Both the position numbers and the translations under genes were made by a program. From NCBI RefSeq assembly GCF_001421565.1, contig NZ_LMKQ01000001.1:1983651-2047650 (forward strand): 64,000 nucleotides of DNA, in the 5' to 3' direction. Shown here piece by piece: positions 18,944 through 27,461 of the stretch (its first letter is position 1; each line of letters opens with the position of its first letter). The notes under the pieces were generated by a model, which saw nothing but the letters and a program-made list of their open reading frames with translations, was not told the origin of the DNA and made no database searches. The DNA is from Agromyces sp. Leaf222 (GTDB taxonomy: Bacteria > Actinomycetota > Actinomycetes > Actinomycetales > Microbacteriaceae).

Positions 18944-20140
18944 CTACGAAGCGGGCTTCTCGGCGTCCTCGACCGCTTGTGAAGCCTCCACAAAGGCGAG
19001 GGCGATCTTCTGTGCTGTTGCCGCAACCTGCCAGGGGCGGGCGCCGATCGCCTCGAGTGCCGATCCGATCGATTCCGCGTCGGATTCCGCCGGCGGTGTC
19101 CACGCCAGCCGGCGGAGGTGATCGGGGGTGAGGAGGTTCTCGACCGGCATGGTCATCTCCTCGGCGACCTCGCCGACGGCGGCCTTCGCGAGGCGGAGCC
19201 TGGCGTCGGCCTCCGGGTTGCGCATGGCCCAGGCTCGCGGGGGCGGCGGTGCGTCGTTCGGCACGCGCGTCGCCGGCAGCTCCTCGCTCGTCAACCCGCG
19301 CTCGACGGCGGCCCACCAGCGATCCAGCTCGGTGCGGCTCGCGCGCCCGGTGAACGCGCGGAGGTCGGCGAGGCCCTTGCGGGTGCGCGGGGGATCCTTC
19401 GTCACGGCGAGGATCGAGGCATCCGGGATCAGGCGGCCCGGCGCGACATCCGACTCCGATGCGTAGGCGTCACGCGCGAGCCAGAGCTCTCGAGCGACCG
19501 CGAGGTTGCGGGGCGATCGGATCGCGTGGATGCCCGAGAGCCGACGCCACGGCTCAGGGCTCGGCGCCTTCGGTTCGCGCGTGCGCACCGCCTCGAACTC
19601 CTCGGCGGCGAGTTCGGTCTTGCCCGCCTCGGCGAGGCGCTGCACGAGGCCGTCGCGCACGTCGACGAGGAGGTCGACGTCGAGGGCCGCGTACGTGAGC
19701 CAGGACTGGGGGAGCGGCCGCGTCGACCAGTCGGCCGCCGAGTGCTCCTTGGCGAGGTGCACGCCGAGCAGGTCCTCGACGACGGCGGCGAGACCCACGC
19801 GCGGCATGCCGAGCAGGCGGGCCGCGAGTTCGGTGTCGAAGATGAGCGAGGGGTCGAGGCCGACCTCGCGGAGGCAGGCGAGGTCCTGGCTGGCCGCGTG
19901 CAGCACCCATTCGGCGTCGACGATGGCCGATTGCAGTGACGAGAAGTCGGGGATCTGCGGCGGGTCGAACAGGAAGGTTCCCGAGCCGCGGCGATGCATC
20001 TGGATGAGGTAGGCGCGCTGCGAGTACTTGAAACCGCTCGCCCGCTCCGCATCGACGGCGACCGGACCTTCGCCGTCGAGGAGACGACGGACCGCCTCGT
20101 CGTACTCGGCGGGTGTCTCGATCACCCGCAATTCATCCAC
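18944..20140 (-). CDS. rnd: Ribonuclease D-like 3'-5' exonuclease
   Basis: DEDD-family exoribonuclease acting on the 3' ends of tRNA and other stable RNAs. It has 398 residues. Exo motif I is VAVDAERAS (~28), motif II includes LHAASQDL (~82) and motif III YAALDVDLL (~150). An HRDC nucleic-acid-binding domain spans ~210-290, and an additional helical C-terminus follows, as in other actinobacterial HRDC ribonuclease D proteins. Motif I keeps Asp and Glu, so it should be active. Its start overlaps the end of the DUF3000 gene by 8 nt, indicating coupled translation. Confidence 0.9.
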   Translation of the reverse strand: MDELRVIETPAEYDEAVRRLLDGEGPVAVDAERASGFKYSQRAYLIQMHRRGSGTFLFDPPQIPDFSSLQSAIVDAEWVLHAASQDLACLREVGLDPSLIFDTELAARLLGMPRVGLAAVVEDLLGVHLAKEHSAADWSTRPLPQSWLTYAALDVDLLVDVRDGLVQRLAEAGKTELAAEEFEAVRTREPKAPSPEPWRRLSGIHAIRSPRNLAVARELWLARDAYASESDVAPGRLIPDASILAVTKDPPRTRKGLADLRAFTGRASRTELDRWWAAVERGLTSEELPATRVPNDAPPPPRAWAMRNPEADARLRLAKAAVGEVAEEMTMPVENLLTPDHLRRLAWTPPAESDAESIGSALEAIGARPWQVAATAQKIALAFVEASQAVEDAEKPAS

Positions 20141-20729
20141 GTTTCGTCCTCCGTCTTGGCAGCGCGGTCACCCCTTCGGAGCGGGGCGGCAGGCCTGCCA
20201 ACATACACAACAGTTCGCTCCAGCCTTCCACATGCGGGCCGATCTCCGCGTCGAGCGGGGTCCAGGAGGCCCTGAGCTCGATCTGGGCGCCGTCGCCCTG
20301 GCGGGCGAGTTCGCCGAACCCGGTGGAGAGGATCTTCGTCGCGGTTCCGGATGCGGAGATGTAGGAGGCGCCCCTCGCATCGAGGGCGTCGACGAGCCAC
20401 GACCACGCGACGTCGGCGAGGAACGGGTCGAGCCCGATGTCGGTCTCGAGCGGAGCCTGGGCGAAGCACACGATGCGGAACGGTCCGCCCCATGCCTCGG
20501 GTTCCATGGGGTCGTACAGCAGCACGAGGCGTCCGGTGCCGAGGTCGGAGTCGTCGCCGTGGCCATCGGGCGCCGGTGAGACATCCGCAGACAGGGCGAC
20601 GGCGAAGGGGGCGAGCGAACCGGGCGCAGGGATCTCCTGCACGCGCAGCTCGGCACGGGGAGAGGCCGCACGCAGCGAGGCGAGTGCGGCCTCGAACTCT
20701 GGGGGGAGATGCGTCGAGGAGTCGGGCAC
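20133..20729 (-). CDS. DUF3000 domain protein
   Basis: A 198-residue actinobacterial protein of unknown function. Conserved family blocks include LPPEFEAALASLR at the N-terminus and GRLVLLYDPMEPEAWGG and LADVAWSWLVDAL in the middle. It has no membrane segment and no catalytic motif that I recognise. It starts at GTG 20729 directly behind a TANNNT element, so it is probably translated from a leaderless mRNA. It overlaps rnd, and this DUF3000-rnd pair is conserved among actinobacteria, which hints at an RNA-related role (inference). Confidence 0.87.
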   Translation of the reverse strand: MPDSSTHLPPEFEAALASLRAASPRAELRVQEIPAPGSLAPFAVALSADVSPAPDGHGDDSDLGTGRLVLLYDPMEPEAWGGPFRIVCFAQAPLETDIGLDPFLADVAWSWLVDALDARGASYISASGTATKILSTGFGELARQGDGAQIELRASWTPLDAEIGPHVEGWSELLCMLAGLPPRSEGVTALPRRRTKRG

Positions 20730-20735
20730 GAGTGC

Positions 20736-20741
20736 AGACTA
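20736..20741 (-). promoter_or_regulatory. Leaderless promoter -10 of the DUF3000-rnd operon
   Basis: TAGTCT on the minus strand ends 6 nt before GTG 20729; no ribosome-binding site is present. Confidence 0.6.
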
Positions 20742-20822
20742 GAGTCTCCGATGGGGTGCGCAGCGGCGGCACGCCGCCCCCGACGACACGCGCATCGCAA
20801 CGGCATCGGCGGGAGGGTGGCG

Positions 20823-22031
20823 ATGGCTCGAGGTTCGAGGGCGACGACGGTGATCGGTGCGGCCATCGGGCTGGTCGCCGCGACGGCGACCGGGTTGGCG
20901 GTGGTCACGGCGGTGCTCACGATCGTCTTCGCGAGGCGCGTCGTGACGCCCGAGCCCGCCAAGCGCGGCGACGAGCGCATCATCGGCGTCGACCTCGCGA
21001 GCGGCACCATCGGTCTCGCCGCGTCGAACGAGACCCGAATGCGCGGCACCTATGGCTTCTGGTTCGACAAGGACGCCGGCCACGCCCGACTCGGCGACGT
21101 CATCGACGACGACGGACGCGTGGTTCGCCGTCGCATCGAAGCCGTGGACTTCGGCCGGCTCGACCGCGCCACCCACGGCCGCATGAGCGGGTGGGTGCGC
21201 ATCGGCCCATGGGAGTTCGACCGGCCCTACGAGGACGTGATCGTTCCGACCGCCCTCGGTCCGGCGCCCGCATGGCTCGTGCCTGCTGAGCGGGGCGGCG
21301 ACGACTGGGTGATCCAGGTCCACGGGCGCGGTGCGAAGCGTCACGAGGGGCTGCGCGGCATCGAGCCGATCACGGATGCCGGTTGGAGCACGCTCCTCAT
21401 CAGCTACCGCAATGACGGCGAGGCGCCAGAGAGCGTCGACCGTCGGTACGGTCTCGGCGGCACCGAGTGGGCGGATGTCGAGGCCGCCGTTCGATTCGCG
21501 ACCGACCACGGCGCCCGGCGCATCGTGCTCATGGGCTGGTCGATGGGCGGGTCGATCGTGCTGCAGGCCGTGCTGCGCTCGAGCGAGGTGCGCGAGCGCC
21601 TGGTGGGTGTGATCCTCGATTCGCCGGCGATCGACTGGGTCGACATCCTCAGATTCCAGGGGCGGGCGCTCGGCATGCCGACGGGCCTCGGCGACGTGGT
21701 CGCGCATGTGCTCGGCGAGCCGTGGAGCGGTGGGCTCACCGGCCTGGCGGCACCGGTCGCCGTCGAGGACCTGGATCCGGTCGCCCGCGCCGACGAGTTC
21801 GCCGTGCCGATGCTCCTCATGCACAGCGTCGATGACGGGTTCGTGCCGATCGACGGATCCCGCCGCCTCGCGGCGGCCAGGCCCGATCTCATCAGGTTCG
21901 AGGAGTTCACCGACGCACGCCACACGAAGTTGTGGAACCACGACCCCGAGCGGTGGTCGGGACTGGTGCGCGGCTGGCTCTCGGAGGTCGCTGCGGCTAC
22001 TCGGCCGATCGAGACCGCACCTGGCGCTTGA
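20823..22031 (+). CDS. Membrane-anchored alpha/beta hydrolase
   Basis: A 402-residue hydrolase. An N-terminal membrane helix (~10-35, TVIGAAIGLVAATATGLAVV) anchors it, so the catalytic domain is probably extracytoplasmic. The fold's catalytic set is visible: nucleophile Ser in GWSMGGS (~242), Asp in HSVDDGFVP (~340) and His in DARHTKLWN (~365), with the oxyanion region VHGRGAKR (~168). The substrate cannot be predicted; esterase or peptidase-like activity is likely. ATG 20823 is preceded by GGGAGGGTGGCG; GTG 20817 is an alternative. Its 3' end overlaps convergent sufE by 35 nt. Confidence 0.82.
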   Translation: MARGSRATTVIGAAIGLVAATATGLAVVTAVLTIVFARRVVTPEPAKRGDERIIGVDLASGTIGLAASNETRMRGTYGFWFDKDAGHARLGDVIDDDGRVVRRRIEAVDFGRLDRATHGRMSGWVRIGPWEFDRPYEDVIVPTALGPAPAWLVPAERGGDDWVIQVHGRGAKRHEGLRGIEPITDAGWSTLLISYRNDGEAPESVDRRYGLGGTEWADVEAAVRFATDHGARRIVLMGWSMGGSIVLQAVLRSSEVRERLVGVILDSPAIDWVDILRFQGRALGMPTGLGDVVAHVLGEPWSGGLTGLAAPVAVEDLDPVARADEFAVPMLLMHSVDDGFVPIDGSRRLAAARPDLIRFEEFTDARHTKLWNHDPERWSGLVRGWLSEVAAATRPIETAPGA

Positions 22032-22443
22032 TGCGCGCCAGCATTCCGGTCATGCCGCGCACGCGCAGCGGCGAGACCGCCTGGCCGAGGCCGAGCGTCT
22101 GCGGGTAGTCGTCGGGGATCGACAGCACCTCGTCGACGCTCAGGCCGTCGATGCCCTGCACGAGGATCGACGCGAACCCGCGCGTCGTCGGCGACTCCGC
22201 CGGCGCGGTGGCGTGCAGGTGCGCGTGCCCGTCGACGACCTCGACGAAGATGAACACCGGCGACTGGCACTCGAGCACGCGCTCGAGGAGGTCGGGGTGA
22301 TCGGCGTATCGTTCGGGCAGCGCCGGCAGCTCGTTCGAGAACTCGAGCAGCAGTTGCAGGCGGTCTCGAACCTCGAGCGCGAGAAAGTCGTCGCGGGTCT
22401 CGGCGAGACGCGGGGGCAGGGCCGTGGCATCCATCTCGTCCAT
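21997..22443 (-). CDS. sufE: SufE family cysteine-desulfurase partner
   Basis: A 148-residue SufE-type protein that accepts persulfide sulfur from a cysteine desulfurase for Fe-S cluster assembly. The conserved Cys is in VLECQSPVF (~59), followed by the VEVVDGHAHLHATA strand pair and the C-terminal RVRGMTGML motif typical of the family. ATG 22443 and ATG 22434 (MDATALPP) are both possible; the GGGAG purine tract suits the second better. It lies downstream of a sulfurtransferase gene on the same strand, a common actinobacterial pair, with a hairpin in the 130-nt gap. Confidence 0.9.
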   Translation of the reverse strand: MDEMDATALPPRLAETRDDFLALEVRDRLQLLLEFSNELPALPERYADHPDLLERVLECQSPVFIFVEVVDGHAHLHATAPAESPTTRGFASILVQGIDGLSVDEVLSIPDDYPQTLGLGQAVSPLRVRGMTGMLARIKRQVRSRSAE

Positions 22444-22512
22444 TCTCCCATCACGCCGCCTCGGGTCACGCCGCAGCGCGGTGGCAAGCAGGTCTCACGG
22501 ACGGCTCGTCGC

Positions 22513-22542
22513 GCCCGTTCGGAGGCCGTGCGCCGAACGGGC
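22513..22542 (-). terminator. Hairpin between sulfurtransferase and sufE
   Basis: A perfect 10-bp stem GCCCGTTCGG / CCGAACGGGC with a 10-nt loop, 32 nt after the sulfurtransferase stop. It may attenuate transcription into sufE rather than end it. Confidence 0.5.
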
Positions 22543-22573
22543 GGTCGGGCCGAGCAGGCGGAGGTCGCGCCGA

Positions 22574-23473
22574 TCAGTGCGCGGGCGCCTCGCCCCGATC
22601 GGCGCCCGTCGCGATCGGCACCCGCACTGCGCTGCCCCACTCGGTCCACGAGCCGTCGTAGTTGCGCACGTTCTCGAAGCCGAGCAGATGCGTCAGGACG
22701 AACCAGGTGTGGCTCGAACGCTCGCCGATGCGGCAGTAGGCGATGACCTCGTCGCCGTCCTGGAGGCCGACCTCGTCGCGGTAGATGGCGTCGAGCGCTG
22801 CGCGCTCTTTGAAGGTGCCGTCGCCGGCGGCGGCCCTGGCCCACGGCACGGATGCCGCGGTCGGGATGTGACCGGCACGGAGGGCGCCCTCTTCTGGGTA
22901 GGCCGGGGCGCTCGTGCGCTCACCCGAGTACTCCTCGGGGGAGCGGACGTCGATGAGAGGGCTGCCGAAGTGGGCGAGCACGTCCTCCTTGAAGGCGCGG
23001 ACCTCGACGTCGGATCGCTCGACGACCGGGTACTCGACGGGCGTCACGGCCGTGCGCTCGGTCGTGAGGTCGCGGCCCTCGGCGATCCAGAGGTCGCGGC
23101 CGCCGTCGAGGAGCCTGACGTCGTCGTGACCGAAGAGGGTGAAGACCCAGAGGGCGTATGCGGCCCACCAGTTGTTCTTGTCGCCGTAGATCACGACGGT
23201 CGAGTCGCGGGCGATGCCCTTCGAGCCGAGCAGCGCGGCGAACTGCTCGCCGTCGAGGTAGTCGCGAACCACGGGATCGTTGAGCTCGGTATGCCAGTCG
23301 ACCTTGACCGCGCCGGGGATGTGCCCGGTCTCGTACAGCAGCACGTCCTCGTCGGACTCGACCACGACGAGACCCGGTTCGCCCAGGTGTTCGGCGAGCC
23401 ATTGCGTCGACACGAGCCGCTCGGGGTGGGCGTACTCGGCGAACTTCGCGGATGCATCGAGCTCGGCGGACAT
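22574..23473 (-). CDS. Sulfurtransferase, thiosulfate or 3-mercaptopyruvate type
   Basis: A 299-residue tandem-rhodanese enzyme that moves a sulfane sulfur to an acceptor. The inactive N-terminal rhodanese domain spans ~15-150; the C-terminal domain holds the active Cys in [15 protein letters not shown] (~238). The loop CRIGERSS is of the thiosulfate-sulfurtransferase kind (CRKGVT/CRIGER) more than the CGSGVTA of mercaptopyruvate enzymes. ATG 23473 has a near-perfect AGGAGGT ribosome-binding site. It is divergent from zapE and upstream of sufE, suggesting supply of sulfur for clusters or cyanide/thiosulfate handling (inference). Confidence 0.92.
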   Translation of the reverse strand: MSAELDASAKFAEYAHPERLVSTQWLAEHLGEPGLVVVESDEDVLLYETGHIPGAVKVDWHTELNDPVVRDYLDGEQFAALLGSKGIARDSTVVIYGDKNNWWAAYALWVFTLFGHDDVRLLDGGRDLWIAEGRDLTTERTAVTPVEYPVVERSDVEVRAFKEDVLAHFGSPLIDVRSPEEYSGERTSAPAYPEEGALRAGHIPTAASVPWARAAAGDGTFKERAALDAIYRDEVGLQDGDEVIAYCRIGERSSHTWFVLTHLLGFENVRNYDGSWTEWGSAVRVPIATGADRGEAPAH

Positions 23474-23523
23474 CTGTACCTCCTGTGGTCGTCCGGTCGG
23501 ACGGGGGCGCGGGGCTGGCGGTC

Positions 23524-23554
23524 TAGGCTGTTGACCTGATCCACGTCGAATCTA
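23524..23554. promoter_or_regulatory. Overlapping divergent promoters for the sulfurtransferase and zapE genes
   Basis: TAGGCT (23524-23529, plus) and TAGATT (23549-23554, minus) face each other only 19 nt apart. Their predicted transcripts would overlap by a few bases, so use of one promoter may exclude the other. Confidence 0.45.
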
Positions 23555-23617
23555 CGCGGCGTGCCCGTCGAAGAGCGCACTCCGGTCATCCGGGGCAACA
23601 CTGGAGCCATTCACGCA

Positions 23618-24673
23618 ATGACCACGGCATCGAGCCAGGCCCTCATCCGTCTCGTCGAGCGGAATCCGTCGATCTCGGGCGCCGAGATCGCGTCGGAGCT
23701 CGTGCCGCCGCCGCAGTTCGCGCACGCGTCGTTCGAGTCCTACCGGCCCGACGCGAACTTCGAGTCGCAGCAGGCGGCGCTCGACCGGCTCAACCAGTTC
23801 GCGGGCGCGTGGCGCGCGGCGCAGCGCCCCGGCGGCTTCTTCTCGCGCAAGCGACCTGCACGCATCGAGCTGCCCGGCGTCTATCTCGACGGCGGGTTCG
23901 GCGTCGGCAAGACGCACCTGCTCGCGTCGCTCTGGCACGTCGCGCACGGTCCGAAGTACTTCGGCACCTTCATCGAGTACACCGCGCTCGTCGGAGCGCT
24001 CGGCTATGCGCAGGCGGTCGAACTGCTGCGCGGCGCCAAGCTCATCTGCATCGACGAGTTCGAGCTCGACGACCCGGGCGACACGATGCTCATGACCCGG
24101 TTCCTGGGGGAGCTCATGGCGAGCGGAACCCGCGTCGCGGCCACGAGCAACACGCCTCCGAACGCGCTCGGCGAGGGGCGCTTCGCCGCGGCCGACTTCC
24201 TGCGCGAGATCCAGGCGCTCTCGTCGAACTTCGAGACCCTCCGCATCGACGGGCTCGACTACCGTCGTCGCGACACCCAGGGCCGTTCCACGACGCTCGA
24301 TTCCGAAGCGGATGTCGCCGCCAAGGCGAATGCGCTCGTCGAGCGAGGGCACCGCGTCTCCCTCGACTCGTTCGACGCGCTCATCGCCCATCTCGCGACC
24401 GTGCATCCGTCGAAGTACGTGAAGCTCCTCGACGGCGTCGAGATCATCGCGCTGAGCGGCGTGCACGAGCTGTCCGACCAGAACGCGGCGCTGCGCCTCG
24501 TGGCCTTCATCGACCGCGTGTACGACGCCGAGGTGCCGATCGTCGCGAGCGGGCTCGCGCTCGACCGGGTGTTCGATGACGACATGATGGCCGGCGGGTA
24601 CCGCAAGAAGTACCTCAGGGCGATGAGCCGCATGATCGCGCTGACGACCGGCGAGCTGCCCCCGCACGAGTGA
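23618..24673 (+). CDS. zapE: AFG1/ZapE-like ATPase, cell division protein ZapE
   Basis: P-loop ATPase of the AFG1/ZapE family; in E. coli ZapE destabilises FtsZ polymers during late division. It has 351 residues. Walker A is GGFGVGKTH (~92) and Walker B LICIDEFELDD (~142), with the family's SNTPPN sensor block at ~185 and the arginine-rich LRIDGLDYRRR segment at ~220. I start at ATG 23618 (MTTASSQALIRL), which has only a weak GGAG upstream; GTG 23561 would add 19 atypical residues. It is monocistronic and divergent from the sulfurtransferase. Confidence 0.9.
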   Translation: MTTASSQALIRLVERNPSISGAEIASELVPPPQFAHASFESYRPDANFESQQAALDRLNQFAGAWRAAQRPGGFFSRKRPARIELPGVYLDGGFGVGKTHLLASLWHVAHGPKYFGTFIEYTALVGALGYAQAVELLRGAKLICIDEFELDDPGDTMLMTRFLGELMASGTRVAATSNTPPNALGEGRFAAADFLREIQALSSNFETLRIDGLDYRRRDTQGRSTTLDSEADVAAKANALVERGHRVSLDSFDALIAHLATVHPSKYVKLLDGVEIIALSGVHELSDQNAALRLVAFIDRVYDAEVPIVASGLALDRVFDDDMMAGGYRKKYLRAMSRMIALTTGELPPHE

Positions 24674-24749
24674 TCACGGCTGTTTCAGCGGTGTTTCCCA
24701 TCGGTTGGATGGTGCCGCGAAACGCGCTGTTTACGTTGGTGCGCAGTAC

Positions 24750-24787
24750 GTAACACTCGCGAAACAGAACACGGTCCCGCACGAAAC
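24750..24787 (+). promoter_or_regulatory. GlnR-type binding site upstream of amtB
   Basis: GTAAC-N6-GAAAC (24750-24765) is followed after 6 nt by a degenerate a-site and, again after 6 nt, by GAAAC (24783-24787). The two GAAAC units are exactly 22 bp apart, the a1-b1-a2-b2 geometry of actinobacterial GlnR boxes. The site lies 63 nt before the amtB start. Confidence 0.7.
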
Positions 24788-24849
24788 GTCCTCTCGTGAA
24801 ACTTGGCGACACAGGTTCCCCGGCCTGTTTTCCCCGAGAGAGGTTCGAG

Positions 24850-26112
24850 ATGGATCAAGGCAACACCGCGTTCCTGTTGATCATGGCGGCATTGGTGCTG
24901 CTCATGACGCCGGGACTCGCTTTCTTCTACGGCGGTCTCGTCAAGGCGAAGAGCGTCATCAGCATGATGATGATGAGCTTCGGCGCGATCGGCCTCATCG
25001 GCGTGCTGTGGGTGCTCTACGGTTACGCGATCGCGTTCCCCGGTTCCGAGGGACTCGTGGCCCCGTGGTCCATCGACTGGTCCGCCATCGGCCTCACGAG
25101 CCTGCTCGAGGTCCCCGAGGACGCCGCATTCCCGCCGCTCGCATTCGTGGCCTTCCAGGCGACCTTCGCGATCATCACGGTCGCGCTCATCTCGGGCGCC
25201 ATCGCCGACCGCGCGAAGTTCGGCGCATGGATGATCTTCGCGGCCATCTGGGCGACCGTCGTCTACTTCCCGGTCGCGAGCTGGGTCTTCAACTTCGGTC
25301 TCGCCGACGACGGCTCGTTCGCCTATGGCGGCTGGACCACGTACGGCATGCAGGAGGCCTTCGGCGTCGGCGTCATCGACTTCGCCGGTGGCACCGCGGT
25401 GCACATCAACGCCGGTGCTGCGGCGCTCGCCCTGGCACTCGTGCTCGGCAAGCGCGTCGGCTTCTCGAAGGGTGCGCACGTTCCCCACAACCCGCCGTTC
25501 GTGCTCCTCGGCGCCGGCCTCCTGTGGTTCGGCTGGTTCGGCTTCAACTCCGGCTCGGAGCTCGCCGCCGACGGCACCGCAGCGCTCGCCTGGGTCAACA
25601 CGCTCGCCGCTCCGGCCGCTGCGCTGCTCGCCTGGCTCATCGTCGAGAAGATCAGGGACGGCAAGCCGACCTCGGTCGGCGCGGCATCCGGTGCCGTCGC
25701 GGGTCTCGTCGCGATCACCCCAGCGTGCGCCTCGCTGACCCCGGGCTGGGCGATCGTGCTCGGCCTCATCGCGGGCGCCGTCTGCGCCCTGGCGATCGAC
25801 CTGAAGTTCAAGTTCGGCTTCGACGACTCGCTCGACGTCGTGGGCATCCACCTCGTCGGCGGCCTCATCGGAACGCTGTACCTCGGCTTCTTCGCCAACA
25901 ACACCGGCCTCATCTACAGCGGTGACCCGACGCAGCTCATGGTCCAGGCCATCGCCGCCTTCACCGTGCTGATCTACTCGTTCGTGCTCGCCTTCGCGAT
26001 CGGCTGGGTCATCCAGAAGACGATGGGCTTCCGCATCACGAACGAGGACGAGCTGGCGGGCGTCGACACCGCCGTCCACGGCGAGGACGCGTACAAGCTC
26101 GAGACCGTCTAG
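24850..26112 (+). CDS. amtB: Ammonium transporter (Amt/Rh family)
   Basis: Trimeric inner-membrane channel for ammonium uptake. It has 420 residues and eleven predicted membrane helices; the twin pore histidines are in TAVHINAGAAAL (~175) and DVVGIHLVGGLIG (~325), and the family signature FGFNSGSEL-like block (~230) is present. I start at ATG 24850 (MDQGNTAFLL) with GAGAGAGG upstream rather than 18 codons earlier. The usual companion PII gene glnK is not in the window: the next gene is unrelated. The GlnR-type site upstream predicts induction under nitrogen limitation. Confidence 0.96.
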   Translation: MDQGNTAFLLIMAALVLLMTPGLAFFYGGLVKAKSVISMMMMSFGAIGLIGVLWVLYGYAIAFPGSEGLVAPWSIDWSAIGLTSLLEVPEDAAFPPLAFVAFQATFAIITVALISGAIADRAKFGAWMIFAAIWATVVYFPVASWVFNFGLADDGSFAYGGWTTYGMQEAFGVGVIDFAGGTAVHINAGAAALALALVLGKRVGFSKGAHVPHNPPFVLLGAGLLWFGWFGFNSGSELAADGTAALAWVNTLAAPAAALLAWLIVEKIRDGKPTSVGAASGAVAGLVAITPACASLTPGWAIVLGLIAGAVCALAIDLKFKFGFDDSLDVVGIHLVGGLIGTLYLGFFANNTGLIYSGDPTQLMVQAIAAFTVLIYSFVLAFAIGWVIQKTMGFRITNEDELAGVDTAVHGEDAYKLETV

Positions 26113-26143
26113 GAACCTCTGAATCACCGCGAGGGCGGTGGGG

Positions 26144-26149
26144 TAGTGT
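26144..26149 (+). promoter_or_regulatory. Leaderless promoter -10 of the PemK-like gene
   Basis: TAGTGT ends 6 nt before GTG 26156; no ribosome-binding site. Confidence 0.6.
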
Positions 26150-26155
26150 GCGGGT

Positions 26156-26716
26156 GTGACTGACACCGGCCGCTTCCTCACCGCCCTTCGTCGTGCGTTC
26201 CGCAGCATGTTCGGCGCATCGGGCGGCGCGTCGCGCAACGGTTCGAGGTCGACGGATGCCGCGGGGCGCGCGTCCGTCTCGACGGGTCTGCTCTCACCGG
26301 GGCAGACCGGGGCCTCGGCCACCGTCGAGGTCGATCCGCGCCGTCTCCGCAAGGTCCGGCTGGCCTACTCGCCGTCTCCAGACGGGCAGCCGGATCCCGG
26401 CGAGATCGTCTGGACCTGGGTGCCGTACGAGGAGCGCGACGGCCGCGGCAAGGACCGCCCGGTCGTCGTGGTCGCGGCATCGGGCGCCGAGGCCTTCCTG
26501 GCGGTGCAGCTGACCAGCAAGGCGCACGACGGCTCCCGGGACTTCGTCGCACTCGGTGCGGGCGCGTGGGATCCAGCGGGCCGTCCGAGCTGGGCGAACA
26601 TCGACCGGGTGTTCCGGGTGCACACGGCCGGCATGCGGCGCGAGGCGGCGTCGCTCGACGCGAAGCGCTACCTGAAGGTCGCCGAGGCACTCAGCGCACG
26701 CTACGGCTGGCGCTGA
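26156..26716 (+). CDS. PemK/MazF-like protein without visible antitoxin
   Basis: A 186-residue protein. Residues 1-70 are a Ser/Arg/Gly-rich linker; ~75-180 resemble the PemK/MazF endoribonuclease fold, beginning PGEIVWTWVPYEER and continuing with KDRPVVVVA, the conserved pocket strand, and a later NIDRVFRV segment. Classic MazF has an antitoxin gene overlapping upstream; here amtB precedes and a tRNA follows, so it stands alone. Widespread Microbacteriaceae homologues with the same context suggest a housekeeping role rather than a mobile toxin (inference). The GTG start sits behind a leaderless promoter. Confidence 0.7.
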   Translation: MTDTGRFLTALRRAFRSMFGASGGASRNGSRSTDAAGRASVSTGLLSPGQTGASATVEVDPRRLRKVRLAYSPSPDGQPDPGEIVWTWVPYEERDGRGKDRPVVVVAASGAEAFLAVQLTSKAHDGSRDFVALGAGAWDPAGRPSWANIDRVFRVHTAGMRREAASLDAKRYLKVAEALSARYGWR

Positions 26717-26859
26717 CCCGATCGAGAGGGCGCCGGCATGCCTGAAGGCCGAGAGCCCCCAGGGGCTTGCTCCGGCATCCGTCGATCGGCAACGAAGCCG
26801 GGTCGGCGCGACATCGTCGGGCCCGCTTCGTTCAGCACGTGGTGCGCGGCTTAAACGAA

Positions 26860-26887
26860 GAACGCCCCCAGTGGAGTGGGGGCGTTC
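26860..26887 (-). terminator. Terminator of tRNA-Val(CAC)
   Basis: Minus strand: an 11-bp stem GAACGCCCCCA / TGGGGGCGTTC with a 6-nt loop followed by TTCGTTT, starting immediately after the tRNA 3' end. Confidence 0.85.
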
Positions 26888-26888
26888 G

Positions 26889-26961
26889 TGGGCGATGCCG
26901 GGCTCGAACCGACGACCTCTTCCGTGTGAAGGAAGCGCGCTACCAGCTGCGCCAATCGCCC
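26889..26961 (-). tRNA. tRNA-Val (anticodon CAC)
   Basis: A 73-nt cloverleaf on the minus strand: acceptor GGGCGAT / ATCGCCC with discriminator A, anticodon loop TTCACAC between CTTCC and GGAAG, T-arm GGTTCGAGCC. It reads GUG codons. CCA is not encoded. It is nearly the same molecule as tRNA-Val(GAC) at 27462, in opposite orientation. Confidence 0.95.
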
Positions 26962-27002
26962 ATGTGGGATGCGCGGCTCACCGGGGTGACCGCGCGGATT
27001 CG

Positions 27003-27008
27003 ATACTA
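27003..27008 (-). promoter_or_regulatory. -10 element for tRNA-Val(CAC)
   Basis: TAGTAT on the minus strand, ~42 nt before the mature 5' end. Confidence 0.5.
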
Positions 27009-27175
27009 GCGACGAATGCGCGCAATTGCACATCGAGCGATCCGTGGCGTGTCGACCTCTGCGCGAGGGGTGGCGAAGGCGACCGAGATGAACGCTCCAG
27101 GTGCCCGACACGCCCGGGTTGCAAGCCTGAATTCCGCCTGCGACCGGGCTGAACGTCGGGTGAACAGCGCTCAGT

Positions 27176-27205
27176 TTGTGAATCGATCCGGGTATCAGTT
27201 AGAGT
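27176..27205 (+). promoter_or_regulatory. Promoter of the tRNA-Gly-Cys-Val operon
   Basis: TTGTGA (27176-27181), an 18-nt spacer and TAGAGT (27200-27205), 28 nt before tRNA-Gly. Confidence 0.6.
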
Positions 27206-27233
27206 CTCTCTGCACGCAGAAATGCAAAGCAAC

Positions 27234-27305
27234 GCGGATGTGGCGCAGTGGTAGCGCATCACCTTGCCAAGGTGAGGGTCGCGAGTTCGAATCTCGTCAT
27301 CCGCT
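27234..27305 (+). tRNA. tRNA-Gly (anticodon GCC)
   Basis: A 72-nt cloverleaf: acceptor GCGGATG / CATCCGC, discriminator T, anticodon loop TTGCCAA, T-arm with AGTTCGAATCT. CCA is not encoded. First gene of a three-tRNA unit. Confidence 0.96.
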
Positions 27306-27363
27306 CTGATCAGGATCTGAGCGCAAGCATAGATCCTGTTCTTTTGGTGGAGAACCCATACAC

Positions 27364-27434
27364 GGTGGATTGGCCGAGAGGCGAGGCAGCGGCCTGCAAA
27401 GCCGTATACACGGGTTCGAATCCCGTATCCACCT
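27364..27434 (+). tRNA. tRNA-Cys (anticodon GCA)
   Basis: A 71-nt cloverleaf: acceptor GGTGGAT / ATCCACC, discriminator T, anticodon loop CTGCAAA, T-arm GGGTTCGAATCCC. Second gene of the unit, 58 nt after tRNA-Gly. Confidence 0.95.
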
Positions 27435-27461
27435 CCAAGCTGTGAACATGTTCGCAGCTTT

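Noticed and set aside
18900..18950. Direct repeat CCTACGAAG between rnd and the thiolase gene
   Set aside because: Only two 9-nt copies, one containing the rnd stop codon and the other the thiolase -10; probably coincidence.
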